From Clostridia bacterium (GTDB lineage Bacteria > Bacillota > Clostridia > Lachnospirales > Lachnospiraceae), in NCBI GenBank assembly GCA_910575245.1, contig CAJTEN010000025.1, forward strand, positions 1 to 64,000: a stretch of DNA of 64,000 bases, written 5' to 3'. Both the position numbers and the translations under genes were made by a program. Positions within the stretch are counted from its first letter, which is position 1. The number at the start of each line of letters is the position of its first letter. This document shows, one piece after another, positions 16,142-25,162 of this stretch. The notes under the pieces are model-generated. The model was not told the origin of the DNA, searched no databases, and saw only the letters and a program-made list of their open reading frames with translations.

Positions 16142-16195
16142 ATTCTATCACCCCGGTCTTGCATTAACCTTGCGGGAACCTTGCATTATCCTTGC
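16142..16195 (-). promoter_or_regulatory. Promoter with four GCAAGG-type repeats at 11-bp period
   Basis: Read on the minus strand, gcaagg (or gcaaga for the last copy) recurs at plus-strand positions 16190-16195, 16179-16184, 16168-16173 and 16157-16162, a period of exactly 11 bp. A -10-like TAGAAT follows (16147-16142), about 35 bp before the ABC ATPase start codon. OmpR-type response regulators of lantibiotic systems (SpaR, NisR) bind pentanucleotide direct repeats with an 11-bp period at this position. I therefore infer that this is the operator of the response regulator at 17.3-18.0 kb. Confidence 0.75.
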
Positions 16196-16198
16196 AAA

Positions 16199-16315
16199 AA
16201 AGTTGGCCCGGTGGCCAACTTTGCAAGAATTTGTCGGACAAATTCTTGCTGGCATATTCCCACGTTACGGCACAATTTCCTATCCCACAAAACGAACGGA
16301 GTTCGTTTGCGGGAT
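16199..16315. repeat. Cluster of three strong hairpins upstream of the ABC operon
   Basis: Three adjacent inverted repeats fill the space between the kinase terminator and the ABC promoter. They are aaagttggcc/ggccaacttt (16199-16222), a 13+1+13 perfect palindrome of gcaagaatttgtc (16223-16249), and a long imperfect stem around aaacgaac/gttcgttt (16282-16315). None has a T tract suited to termination on the minus strand. They may be operator palindromes or parts of a transcript leader if an additional upstream start exists. Confidence 0.6.
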
Positions 16316-16323
16316 TCACTCAA

Positions 16324-16353
16324 AAAAGACCTCCGCCGCAAGCGGCGAAAGTC
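16324..16353 (-). terminator. Rho-independent terminator after the histidine kinase gene
   Basis: On the minus strand, immediately after the kinase stop (16357), the sequence forms a GC-rich stem ccgc-tt-gcgg within gactttcgccgc/gcggcggaggtc, followed by six T. This ends the regulator-kinase transcript and separates it from the ABC operon, which then needs its own promoter. Confidence 0.8.
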
Positions 16354-16356
16354 TCC

Positions 16357-17286
16357 TCAATCAGCCAGCGGAAAGACCATCGTAAAAGCAGTTCCGTGCT
16401 CCGGCACGCTCTCCGCGGTTATTGTTCCGTTCATTTTTTCAACAAGCTGACGCACAATAGACAGCCCAAGGCCGCTTCCTTTCTCAGAACGGCCCTTATC
16501 GCATTTATACAGCCGTTCGAAGATATGCTTCAGATCCTCTTTCTCAATTCCCACTCCGTTATCCGCCAGGCAGATTTTGATACTCTTATTCTTATCCTGC
16601 TCTGACACAGAGATTTCAATTCGCTCCGCATGGCTGTGGGCAACCACATTCTGCACAAGATTGTTCAGAATCCTTATATATCCGTCCGGGTCAAGTTTCA
16701 CCCGGAAAGGCCGCTCAGGAATATTGATCACATACTCCATCTGCTTATCTTCGAAGATCGGTATCCAGTCAATCAGGATATTCCTCGTCAGCTCCACGAT
16801 CTCTATCGCGCTTATTGTAATGGCAAATTCATTCGAATTCAGCTTAAACCAGTCAAAAAGCACGTCGATATATTCCTTCAGATCGTATGCTTTGCGCCGC
16901 GCAGTTTCGATACAGTCATCACGTTCCATTCCCGTGACGATACCCTTATGCGCAGCGTCAAGATATCCAATCAGCGTGGTAAGCGGTGTCCTCACATCAT
17001 GGGAAAGGCTCGTCATAAGCTGTCTGTTAGCTTCTTCCATCCGGCGGTATGCTGTAAGCCTGTTTTCATAAGACACAACAATATCATTGATCACATAGAC
17101 AAGCGGAGCCGTCACTTCATGGGCTTCCGCCAGAATACGTCTGTTACCGTTTCCGTCCTTTATATCCGTCAACGCGTCGGACATTTCGGTTATCTGCTTC
17201 CTGACACGTCTGACAATAAGACAGGAGGCCAGGACAGCTGCCATCGCGATGACGGTTGACAAGATCACGATCCAATCTGCCTGCAA
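16357..17286 (-). CDS. Sensor histidine kinase of the antimicrobial-peptide resistance system
   Basis: 309 aa. One N-terminal membrane helix (about residues 5-28) with no extracellular loop, then a linker and the kinase core: H-box SLSHDVRTPLTTLIGY near residue 95, N-box RILNNLVQNVVAHS near 205, G1 LADNGVGIEKED near 240 and G2 GSGLGLSIVRQLVEKM near 268. Kinases without a sensory domain next to ABC exporters generally sense through the transporter or within the membrane. It follows the response regulator by 3 nt and ends at a terminator, so the two form one unit. Confidence 0.9.
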   Translation of the reverse strand: MQADWIVILSTVIAMAAVLASCLIVRRVRKQITEMSDALTDIKDGNGNRRILAEAHEVTAPLVYVINDIVVSYENRLTAYRRMEEANRQLMTSLSHDVRTPLTTLIGYLDAAHKGIVTGMERDDCIETARRKAYDLKEYIDVLFDWFKLNSNEFAITISAIEIVELTRNILIDWIPIFEDKQMEYVINIPERPFRVKLDPDGYIRILNNLVQNVVAHSHAERIEISVSEQDKNKSIKICLADNGVGIEKEDLKHIFERLYKCDKGRSEKGSGLGLSIVRQLVEKMNGTITAESVPEHGTAFTMVFPLAD

Positions 17287-17289
17287 GCG

Positions 17290-17988
17290 TCACACCTCCT
17301 TGTTAAACCGATAGCCAATCCCTTTGATCGTCTGAATGTACTTCGGACTTCCGGGATTTTCTTCTATTTTTTTGCGAAGCCTGCTGATAATGGCCATGAT
17401 ATTACTGTCATCATAGACATATTCCTCACCCCAGACATGCTCATAGATCTGTTGTTTCGTCAGAATCTTCCCTTGATTTTCGGCACAGAACCAGAGCACA
17501 TCAAACTCCTTCGGCGGAAGTTCAAAGCTTCCGTTTACCGTACTGACACATCGTTCATCCAGATTGATACTTAACCCGTCAAAATCAAACTGCTGCGGTG
17601 TTCCCTCCGGCTTATTGAAACGGGTATAACGACGTATGAGCGACAGAACCCGGGCTATCAGCTCGTCCATGTGAAAAGGTTTCGTCAGATAATCGTCCGC
17701 TCCTGCCCGAAGCCCCCGTACCTTGGAAGCATTGTCATCTTTGGATGTGAACATCAGAATCGGCAGGCTGCTCTGTTCCCTGATCCGCTCCATGGTTTCA
17801 AATCCATCCATTCCAGGCATCATCACATCAAGTATCACAAGCTGGTATTCCTCTTCTTTTAATCTGGCTAATCCCTCTCTTCCAGTATTACAGTAATCGG
17901 CTTCTATATTTTCCGATAAGATACTGCGCCTGATCAACATACACAGCTCCTTGTCATCATCTATGATCAGTACTTTGTAACCTGCCAT
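17290..17988 (-). CDS. OmpR-family response regulator
   Basis: 232 aa. Receiver domain with acidic pair DDD near residue 10, phosphoacceptor Asp in VILDVMMPGMDGFE near 55, Thr in LMFTSKDD near 82 and Lys in YLTKPFHMDEL near 105. The C-terminal winged helix has LPPKEFDVLWFCAENQGKIL and ISRLRKKIEENPG, then YIQTIKGIGYRF. It is complete. It should be phosphorylated by the adjacent kinase and activate the ABC operon through the 11-bp-spaced repeats at 16157-16195. Confidence 0.9.
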   Translation of the reverse strand: MAGYKVLIIDDDKELCMLIRRSILSENIEADYCNTGREGLARLKEEEYQLVILDVMMPGMDGFETMERIREQSSLPILMFTSKDDNASKVRGLRAGADDYLTKPFHMDELIARVLSLIRRYTRFNKPEGTPQQFDFDGLSINLDERCVSTVNGSFELPPKEFDVLWFCAENQGKILTKQQIYEHVWGEEYVYDDSNIMAIISRLRKKIEENPGSPKYIQTIKGIGYRFNKEV

Positions 17989-18026
17989 CAGCCCTGCCTC
18001 CTGTCATTCCTCTAAAAATGCTTCTA

Positions 18027-19757
18027 TTAGCCAATCAGCACCCTCTTCCCGCAAAAGGCAAACCCATACTTACGGATGCGTTCCTTCGGAATCCCCTTCG
18101 CCACAAGATTCGCCTGATAATTCTTCTCCTCTATCTGGCGCAGCGCCTCCTGCACCGTATCGGACAGTTCCTTCTCCTCCTCGTTTTGTACTTTAAACTC
18201 TATAATAACCGCATCCAACCCGGCATTGTTATGACCGGATACTTCTTCCTTCTGTGCCATCGGAACCGTCCGTGGCTCCAGCATCACGTCATAACGTCCG
18301 AGTCCGCTCTCACGGTTCGATGTGATCACGTATTTATCCGCCAGCTCCACCATCAACCCCAGCACAAACCCGTGGTAAAAGCGCTCCGGCTCTTCCTCCG
18401 AAGGATTTCTGCCCGTATCAAAATAGCTGAACATCTCCATCGTCACTCTGTTCATATACGTGTTCATCGCTTTTACATCATTCCATAACAATGCCTTGAT
18501 AAAATCATTGTAATTGGATGACACCCTGTCAAACCATCCCCGCACCATACTGCGGAACATGACACGGACCTCGAAGTTGGTCAGCGCCAGTTCATACTCC
18601 TGTTTCCATTCCCCATAATCCGTGACATACTGCTTATACGTTACCACCTTCAGATAACCACTTGCCAGCAGAAGACTCCAGACCGCATTCTTCTTAACAG
18701 ATAACTGATGATAGACAATCTGCTCGTCTATCTCCATCCGAATGTGCTCTCCCTGCAGCAGTTGTTCAAAAATCTCCTTATCTTCCGGGCTTCCCTCCCG
18801 GATCAGCTTATCCACGAGGCTGTTGGCGCTGGTATTCGCCCAGTAAGCGCCTACCTTCTTTTCATCAAGATAATTGATGATAGACCACGGATTATAGATA
18901 TCCGTTATGTTTCCGAATGTAAATCCGTCGTACCAATCCTTTACCTGCTGTTTTCGGTCGGACATTCCATACTCTTCCAACGCCGCAAACACTTCCTCTT
19001 CTGTAAATCCAAAACAGTCTCCGTATTTGGGCGAAGTTGTAGTCACCACCTTCAAGTTATTCAGGTCGGAAAAGATCGATTCTTTGCTGACTCTTGTGAT
19101 TCCCGTCATAACGGCCCGTTCCAGGCATGGATTCGTCTTAAAGGTGGAATTAAACAGTCCCCTGGTAAAGGTAACCAGTTCTTTCCAGTAACCATACACA
19201 TAGGCTTCCTGCATGGGAGTATCATACTCATCCAGAAGAATGATCACTTTCCTGCCGTAATGTTTCATCAGATAATGTGACAATTCACTCAGGGAGTCAA
19301 TCGCAATATGATCTTCCATATCGTCCGAAATCTTCCTGCAGAATTCCTTCTCCCTTTCATTCAGCTTATCGCTGTCCAGAAGATAATCATACTGGTTGTA
19401 CAGATTTGCGATAATCTGCCCGATCATCTTTCTGGCGCTCTCATAGGAAGTCTGCTTTACCTTGGCAAAACTGAGAGAAATCACCGGATAAGTACCCTGC
19501 AGGCTGCGGTATTTCTCTTCCTGCCAAACGGAGAGTCCTTCAAACAAGTCTCCCCTGTCCGCATATTCCACAGAAAAGAACTTCTCCAGCATACTCATAT
19601 TCAACGTCTTTCCGAAACGCCGCGGACGAGTAATCAGCGTCACATCATCCTCGGCCTCCCACCACTCTTTTATAAAATTCGTCTTATCCACGTAGAAATT
19701 ATTGTTGACCCGAATCTTCTCAAAATCCTGCCTTCCGATACTGACCGTTCTCGCCAT
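18027..19757 (-). CDS. AAA-ATPase-like/PD-(D/E)XK nuclease family protein (subtype B, second copy)
   Basis: 576 aa, MARTVSIGRQDFEKIRVNN..., the same subtype as the gene at 11.3-13.1 kb and alike along the whole length: RPRRFGKTLNMSM, ILLDEYDTPMQEAYV, MTGITRVSKESIFSDLNNLK, GRYDVMLEP and AVIIEFKVQNEEEKEL. It ends at KRVLIG, 25 residues before the other copy. Both lie in the same direction and enclose the peptide-resistance locus. Nuclease and P-loop residues are intact. The biological role of this very common family is not known. Confidence 0.85.
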   Translation of the reverse strand: MARTVSIGRQDFEKIRVNNNFYVDKTNFIKEWWEAEDDVTLITRPRRFGKTLNMSMLEKFFSVEYADRGDLFEGLSVWQEEKYRSLQGTYPVISLSFAKVKQTSYESARKMIGQIIANLYNQYDYLLDSDKLNEREKEFCRKISDDMEDHIAIDSLSELSHYLMKHYGRKVIILLDEYDTPMQEAYVYGYWKELVTFTRGLFNSTFKTNPCLERAVMTGITRVSKESIFSDLNNLKVVTTTSPKYGDCFGFTEEEVFAALEEYGMSDRKQQVKDWYDGFTFGNITDIYNPWSIINYLDEKKVGAYWANTSANSLVDKLIREGSPEDKEIFEQLLQGEHIRMEIDEQIVYHQLSVKKNAVWSLLLASGYLKVVTYKQYVTDYGEWKQEYELALTNFEVRVMFRSMVRGWFDRVSSNYNDFIKALLWNDVKAMNTYMNRVTMEMFSYFDTGRNPSEEEPERFYHGFVLGLMVELADKYVITSNRESGLGRYDVMLEPRTVPMAQKEEVSGHNNAGLDAVIIEFKVQNEEEKELSDTVQEALRQIEEKNYQANLVAKGIPKERIRKYGFAFCGKRVLIG

Positions 19758-19826
19758 GCATGGTGCCCCTCCCTTCGCCTGCTTTGTAATAAAGTATACC
19801 TGTTCTCCCCTCTAAAATCAATTATT

Positions 19827-21497
19827 TCATCTGGCCCGGAACCCGTCTTCAATCCTGTCACCAATCAATGTACTTCTCTCCAACATAGGTTTATAACAGG
19901 TTCCCGGAAATACATGATAGCTGTTGATCTCCTCTCCCGTTGAGAAATAGATCGCATTACCGTTTATCTCACAGCTGTCCATACTTCCTCTGTCATAATC
20001 CTTCTGTACCATATAATAAGGCTCTTTCAGACTATGTTTTATAAACACACCGGCATCCGTAATATACTGATCCCAATAGGGGCTGACTGAAACTACGATG
20101 CAGAACAGCAGACTTCCTGCCACAATACTGAAAAACCCTGTCTTCCTTTCACTTAAATATTCTCCCACCGCAATCATAATCACCGCGATCAGAAAGGCAA
20201 GTCCATATCTGATAAACGGCGCCATTAAGAACCAGACAGCAAGATTCCCCCAGACGGCAAGATGCAGCACCATAAGCTGTGGACGAAGCGCCTTCCTCTG
20301 CAATCTTCTTATTAACAGCATAACGAATTGCAGAACCAGACTGATCATTGTTGCCCCGAGAAACATCTTTTCATAACGGAACTGGTGCTCCCACCAAACC
20401 GGCAGCCATTCCCTGACCGGCATATCTACCTTAGCCACATCGTACAGGCATCGACCCCATACCTTGATCTGGTCTGCGTCATGCACAAGATATTCCTTCG
20501 GGATTTTCCATACCGTCCGGAAAATATCGATCTTATCAAAGGGATAGAGCAGCCACCCTGAAATATAATAGTTCCTGACCAGAAACGGACACAGGATAAC
20601 GCATCCACAGAAAATATAACCAAGGATCTCTTTCCATTTCCTTCCCTTGATCAGACAGTATGCGGGATAGATTCCAAGCAGAACCAGCAGGCAGCAGGAA
20701 AATTTCAAGGTAGCCGCAAAAACCCCTGCAACAGAAAGCAGGCAATACACCGTGTTATCCGAACGGCCTTCAAACAGGTTCTCACACCAGGCAGTTATAA
20801 TGAACAAGGCGAAATACATAGTCGCATAGTCTGTGGCCGGAGACATGCTGCGTGTCATATTCACCAGCGTATATAACAGAATACCCGCCCGCATCATATC
20901 TGTGATGTGGTTCTCATGCCTGGCATAACTCTTAAGTCCGCGGAAAGCATACAGGCACATGACGGCTTCCAGGAATCCTGTCGTCGTGTGCAGGGAACGC
21001 CCGAACAGCCACTGCAGGCTGAATATGGATGCAAACGCCAGATAAGAGCTGTTGTATGCATAGTGAAGCTGCAAATTGCCAATGCCCTTGACCAGGCCGT
21101 ACTCCTCATAGATCCGGATTGCCGCCGCATGATATATGTTTGTATCCGTGTGGAATTCCCCTCTTGAAGTAAAGAAAGCAAGCAGCAAAATAAAGCAGAC
21201 ATAGAAAAATCCCTCCCATGAACCTATCACAGGACGGTATGCCTGCCAAAGCTTACGTATTTTATTCCGGTTTCTGTATCCGGCCAGAAATGCCGCAATC
21301 AGAAGAATCCCGTGTGCGAAGCCTCCTATCTTTGCAAAAATGCTGAAGAATTCCACATACACGGTAATCACTATGATTCCGGCAATAAGATATCCTGTCA
21401 GGAAAAAACGCCTCTTTCCAAACAGACTCAGCGTACCCATCCCAATCAGCATACAGATCAAAAAAATATATATCCAGCTTATTATGACTGACAGCAC
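19827..21497 (-). CDS. Polytopic membrane protein, LIC_10190-like (possible glycosyltransferase-C fold)
   Basis: 556 aa with about 11-12 membrane helices. The start is GTG 21497, set by aaggag eight bases upstream. After helix 4 comes FTSRGEFHTDTNIYHAAAIR, a loop with acidic residues that recalls the first extracellular loop of membrane glycosyltransferases and matches the LIC_10190 family pattern (then YAYNSSYLAFASIF). The last ~70 residues (SLKEPYYMVQKDYDRGSMD...) are soluble. A role in transferring sugars to a lipid-linked or cell-surface acceptor is plausible but unproven. Confidence 0.6.
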   Translation of the reverse strand: MLSVIISWIYIFLICMLIGMGTLSLFGKRRFFLTGYLIAGIIVITVYVEFFSIFAKIGGFAHGILLIAAFLAGYRNRNKIRKLWQAYRPVIGSWEGFFYVCFILLLAFFTSRGEFHTDTNIYHAAAIRIYEEYGLVKGIGNLQLHYAYNSSYLAFASIFSLQWLFGRSLHTTTGFLEAVMCLYAFRGLKSYARHENHITDMMRAGILLYTLVNMTRSMSPATDYATMYFALFIITAWCENLFEGRSDNTVYCLLSVAGVFAATLKFSCCLLVLLGIYPAYCLIKGRKWKEILGYIFCGCVILCPFLVRNYYISGWLLYPFDKIDIFRTVWKIPKEYLVHDADQIKVWGRCLYDVAKVDMPVREWLPVWWEHQFRYEKMFLGATMISLVLQFVMLLIRRLQRKALRPQLMVLHLAVWGNLAVWFLMAPFIRYGLAFLIAVIMIAVGEYLSERKTGFFSIVAGSLLFCIVVSVSPYWDQYITDAGVFIKHSLKEPYYMVQKDYDRGSMDSCEINGNAIYFSTGEEINSYHVFPGTCYKPMLERSTLIGDRIEDGFRAR

Positions 21498-21624
21498 TTG
21501 CTTTTCTCCTTTTAAGGCAATATTTCCATATTATGTTCTGCCATTCGAACTCCAATTATTCTAAAGTAGCACACTTACATTACTGCAGCCTTACAGAAAG
21601 CTTACATTTTTCTGTTGTGCCGTC

Positions 21625-22968
21625 TTACACAATTCTTCTTACCGTAATTATACTGCGGTATGTGGCGGAAGTAATCTTGATTCCGGACCTCTCCGTGCTG
21701 GCATGGACAATCTGTCCGTTCCCTATATAGATGCCCACGTGCCCTCCGTAATAAATGATATCTCCCGGCTGAGCCTCCGAGTAGGATACCCCTCTTCCGG
21801 CAGCGGACTGTGCATAAGAGCTTCTGGGCAGCGAGTAGCCAAATGCCTGATAGACCGCCATCACAAATCCGGAGCAGTCAGCTCCGTTGGTTAAGCTCGT
21901 CCCGCCAGCCACATAGGGATACCCTATATATTTGCAGGCAAAATTCGCAATCTGCTGCCCCTTGCCGCTTCCGGAAGAAACCGGTTTCTCCGGCTTATTA
22001 TTCGAGCTGTCGGCTTTATCCGATTTGTCTGAATCATCATCAGATGAAGTATCCTTCTCCTCCTGCTCATCCTGCTCTTCCTGTGTATCGCTGTTATCCT
22101 CATCCTGGCTCTTTGTTGCTTCCTGCTCCGCCTTTCTGCGTTCCTCTTCCTGCTTACGCCTGCGTTCTTCCTCTTCCCTGCGCTTACGCTCCTCTTCCTC
22201 TCTGCGTTTGCGCTCTTCCTCTTCCAGTTTCCGGATCTGTGCCGTCTCCTGCTTAATCTTCGCGGTATAAGCAGCCGCCTCACGCTTAGCCTTGGATAAC
22301 ACTACACTGTAATTCTCATATTCCTTCTGTTTCTGTGCCAGGACTTCATTAACATACGCCTGTTCTTCTTCCATCTCTGCCTTGGATGTCTCCAGCTCTG
22401 ATTTCTCTTCCTCAAGCTGATCCTGCAATTCCGCAACCTGACGTACTGCCGCCTCAAATTCTTCCAGGAGTTTCCTGTCATACTCATACAGTTCTTCCAC
22501 ATAGTTAGCCTTATTCATCATGTCACTCATGCTTTTGGCGCCCAGAAATAACTGCAGATAGGAGGCATCTCCCTTTTCGTACATAAACTTAATGCGGATC
22601 TTCATCGATTCATACTGCTCATCCTTATCCGCCACAGCTTCATCATATGCAATTTGTGTATTGGCAATATCCTCTTCCTTATCCTTAATCGCCTCCTGAA
22701 TCAGATTAATGTCCGTCAGGAGTGCCACCATTTCCGCATCGAGATCACTGATCTCTTCTTCAAGTCCTTCCTGCGCATCCTGATAACCGGCAATCTGCTG
22801 GTTCACACTGTTAAGCTGCGACTGATTCTTCTTAATATCCTCCTGCAGGCCGGATATCGTAGTAGCCAATACCGGTTCTGCCGCCGCAATAAACAACAGG
22901 AAAGACAATATAATATATAAAAGCCGTGTTCCTCTTCTCTTCATCCTCCAGTGCCCCATCTGTCCCAT
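21625..22968 (-). CDS. Secreted NlpC/P60 peptidoglycan hydrolase with coiled-coil domain
   Basis: 447 aa. A signal peptide (LLYIILSFLLFIAAAEPVLA) is followed by a long CwlO/PcsB-like coiled coil (about residues 40-250), a highly charged linker with four REEEERKR-type repeats, a Ser/Asp/Lys-rich stretch and a C-terminal NlpC/P60 domain. Catalytic residues are seen as Cys in NGADCSGFVMAVYQAFG, His in YYGGHVGIYIGNG and the third polar residue in QIVHAST. It should cleave peptide stems of peptidoglycan outside the cell. MGQMGHW (22968) is close behind asnS, so the genes may be co-transcribed; MKRRGTR (22944) is an alternative start. Confidence 0.85.
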   Translation of the reverse strand: MGQMGHWRMKRRGTRLLYIILSFLLFIAAAEPVLATTISGLQEDIKKNQSQLNSVNQQIAGYQDAQEGLEEEISDLDAEMVALLTDINLIQEAIKDKEEDIANTQIAYDEAVADKDEQYESMKIRIKFMYEKGDASYLQLFLGAKSMSDMMNKANYVEELYEYDRKLLEEFEAAVRQVAELQDQLEEEKSELETSKAEMEEEQAYVNEVLAQKQKEYENYSVVLSKAKREAAAYTAKIKQETAQIRKLEEEERKRREEEERKRREEEERRRKQEEERRKAEQEATKSQDEDNSDTQEEQDEQEEKDTSSDDDSDKSDKADSSNNKPEKPVSSGSGKGQQIANFACKYIGYPYVAGGTSLTNGADCSGFVMAVYQAFGYSLPRSSYAQSAAGRGVSYSEAQPGDIIYYGGHVGIYIGNGQIVHASTERSGIKITSATYRSIITVRRIV

Positions 22969-22974
22969 ACCTTA

Positions 22975-24375
22975 TCAGAGTTCGCAATTATTCACTGTTC
23001 TCGGGAAGGGAACCACATCTCTGATATTCCCCATGCCCGTCAGATACATCACACATCTTTCAAAGCCCAATCCGAAACCTGCATGTCTCACAGAACCGTA
23101 TTTCCTGAGGTCAAGATAGAACTGATAATCTTCCTTGTTTAATTCCAGTTCTTCCATTCTCTTCTCCAGAAGTTCCAGCTCATCCTCTCTCTGGCTTCCG
23201 CCAATGATCTCCCCGATTCCCGGCACAAGGCAGTCCATAGCTGCCACCGTCTTACCGTCCTCGTTCAGCTTCATATAGAAAGCCTTGATCTCCTTCGGAT
23301 AATCCGTCACGAAAACAGGGCGCCTGAACTCCTTCTCCGTCAGATATCTCTCGTGCTCTGTCTGCAGGTCGCATCCCCAGGATACCTTATATTCAAATTC
23401 ATCGTTATGCTTCTCCAGAATCGCAACGGCATCCGTATAAGTCACATGCGCGAAATCCGAGTTCAGCACATGATTCAGTCTTTCGATCAGTCCCTTATCC
23501 ACAAACTGATTGAAGAAGTTCATCTCCTCCGGCGCATTCTCCAGCACATAACGGATAATATGCTTCAGCATCGCCTCCGCCAGCATCATATCGTCTGTCA
23601 GATCTGCAAAGGCAATCTCCGGCTCGATCATCCAGAACTCTGCCGCATGCCTCGTGGTATTGGAATTCTCGGCGCGGAAAGTAGGCCCGAATGTATATAC
23701 ATTCTTAAACGCAAAGGCATAGGTCTCCACATTCAGCTGCCCGCTGACAGTCAGATTGGTTGCCTTTCCGAAAAAGTCCTGGCCATAATCCACCTTCCCG
23801 TCCCCGGTCCTGGGCAGATTCTCCAGATCCATCGTAGTAACCTGGAACATCTCACCGGCCCCCTCACAATCACTTCCCGTGATAATCGGCGTGTGCACAT
23901 ACACGAACCCTCTCTCCTGGAAAAAGGTGTGGATCGCATAGGCAATCAGGGAGCGGACCCTGAAGACAGCCTGAAACGTGTTCGTTCTCGGCCGCAGATG
24001 GGAGATTGTCCTCAAATATTCAAAACTGTGTCTTTTCTTCTGCAGCGGATAATCTGCCGTGGAAGCGCCTTCCACCAGAATCTCCTCCGCCTGCATCTCG
24101 AATGCCTGCTTGGCCTGCGGTGTGGCCACAATCCTGCCTCTGGCCACGATCGCTGATCCCACATTCAACCTGGAGATTTCTTCGAAATTCGGAAGACTGT
24201 CATGATACACCACCTGTAACGGCTCGAAAAAAGTACCGTCATTCAAAACAATAAATCCAAATGCCTTCGAATCTCTGATGCTTCTCACCCAGCCGCCCAC
24301 TGTCACTTCCTTATCGATATACGCTCCGCTGTTGCGATGCAGTTCCTTGATATCTGTCAAATTCATACTGCTCAT
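22975..24375 (-). CDS. asnS: Asparaginyl-tRNA synthetase
   Basis: 466 aa. An N-terminal OB-fold anticodon-binding domain ([20 protein letters not shown]) precedes a class II catalytic core with motif 2 [20 protein letters not shown] and motif 3 [18 protein letters not shown] followed by IRDVVPFPR. It charges tRNA-Asn with asparagine in the cytoplasm. The length is normal. No T-box leader was recognised upstream. MSSMNL (24375) or MNL (24366) may be the start. Confidence 0.95.
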   Translation of the reverse strand: MSSMNLTDIKELHRNSGAYIDKEVTVGGWVRSIRDSKAFGFIVLNDGTFFEPLQVVYHDSLPNFEEISRLNVGSAIVARGRIVATPQAKQAFEMQAEEILVEGASTADYPLQKKRHSFEYLRTISHLRPRTNTFQAVFRVRSLIAYAIHTFFQERGFVYVHTPIITGSDCEGAGEMFQVTTMDLENLPRTGDGKVDYGQDFFGKATNLTVSGQLNVETYAFAFKNVYTFGPTFRAENSNTTRHAAEFWMIEPEIAFADLTDDMMLAEAMLKHIIRYVLENAPEEMNFFNQFVDKGLIERLNHVLNSDFAHVTYTDAVAILEKHNDEFEYKVSWGCDLQTEHERYLTEKEFRRPVFVTDYPKEIKAFYMKLNEDGKTVAAMDCLVPGIGEIIGGSQREDELELLEKRMEELELNKEDYQFYLDLRKYGSVRHAGFGLGFERCVMYLTGMGNIRDVVPFPRTVNNCEL

Positions 24376-24540
24376 ATCTCTGTTTCTCCTTCTGCTGTTT
24401 CATATTATACTGTTTTCATAATACTTCTTTTTCGGATTTATGCCCAAATTATCCCCGGCATAAACATTCTATGAACTCTGAAACCCATATTTAATTAATA
24501 TATCATAAATCCTTTCTCCTTAAAAGAGGTTCTGTATCAA

Positions 24541-24590
24541 TTCATCCCAGGACTTTGCATTTACTGCAAAGTCCTGGGATGAACTGTTAC
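24541..24590. repeat. Dispersed hairpin repeat, copy 1 (uninterrupted site)
   Basis: A perfect 19-bp inverted repeat (24541-24559 and 24565-24583) around the 5-nt loop tttac, with core ggactttgca/tgcaaagtcc, then tgggatgaactgttac. The core and right flank recur at 48546-48585, where the loop is the reverse complement (gtaaa) and a 189-bp element splits the right flank. It lies between the divergent genes asnS and the 24.7-kb small gene and could also end transcription. Confidence 0.8.
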
Positions 24591-24597
24591 AATTTCC

Positions 24598-24626
24598 TTG
24601 CCTAACAAAGAAATCAATGCTAAAAT
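24598..24626 (+). promoter_or_regulatory. Canonical vegetative promoter
   Basis: TTGCCT (24598-24603), a 17-bp spacer and TAAAAT (24621-24626) match sigma-A elements. The promoter lies about 40 bp before the start codon of the membrane-anchored protein at 24664, which has gggagg as its ribosome site. Confidence 0.65.
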
Positions 24627-24663
24627 ATTTTCTATATGCAACAAGTAATCGGGAGGTAAGTTC

Positions 24664-25140
24664 ATGAGTACATTCACTATAGTTTTGTTAGTCATTCTGG
24701 CGGTTCTGACCATTGCCGTAGTCGTGCTGTATTTTCTCGGTAAGAGAGCCCAGAAGAAACAGGCCGAACAGCAGGCGCAGATCGAGGCCATGAAGCAGAC
24801 AGTCTCTATGCTGATCATCGATAAGAAGCGAATGAAGCTAAAGGATGCCGGGCTTCCCCAGGCAGTGATAGACCAGACGCCGAAGTGGCTCCGTGGTTCC
24901 AAGCTTCCTATCGTCAAAGCCAAAGTCGGCCCGCAGATCATGTCCCTGATCAGCGAAGAGAAGATCTTCGATTCCATACCGGTCAAGAAAGAAGTGAAAG
25001 CGGTGGTCAGCGGTATCTATATCACCGATGTCAAAGGCCTGCACGGCAAGGTGCCCGTTGCCGAGAAGAAAAAGAAGAGTAAGTTCAAACAACTGGTAGA
25101 GCGTGCACAGGAGAAGGCCGGAGCCAGACCAGTCAAATAA
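24664..25140 (+). CDS. Membrane-anchored hypothetical protein
   Basis: 158 aa. A single N-terminal membrane helix (about residues 5-26, TIVLLVILAVLTIAVVVLYF) is followed by a short coiled coil (KRAQKKQAEQQAQIEAMKQT) and a cytoplasmic domain with KRMKLKDAGLPQAVIDQTPK and KLPIVKAKVGPQIMSLI, ending in a Lys-rich tail. I know it only as a conserved Lachnospiraceae hypothetical protein. It has its own promoter and a terminator, so it is a single-gene unit. Its abundance-style codon use (few rare codons) suggests good expression. Confidence 0.75.
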   Translation: MSTFTIVLLVILAVLTIAVVVLYFLGKRAQKKQAEQQAQIEAMKQTVSMLIIDKKRMKLKDAGLPQAVIDQTPKWLRGSKLPIVKAKVGPQIMSLISEEKIFDSIPVKKEVKAVVSGIYITDVKGLHGKVPVAEKKKKSKFKQLVERAQEKAGARPVK

Positions 25141-25162
25141 CAGCATAATCACAAAGAATACC

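Noticed and set aside
22130-22230. Short tandem repeats that look like a CRISPR or VNTR
   Set aside because: They encode the charged REEEERKR linker repeats of the NlpC/P60 protein; there are no spacers.
24376-24540. T-box leader upstream of asnS
   Set aside because: I looked for the conserved T-box bulge sequence (TGG-containing GGGTGGNACCGCG type) and found none; only a dispersed hairpin is present farther upstream.
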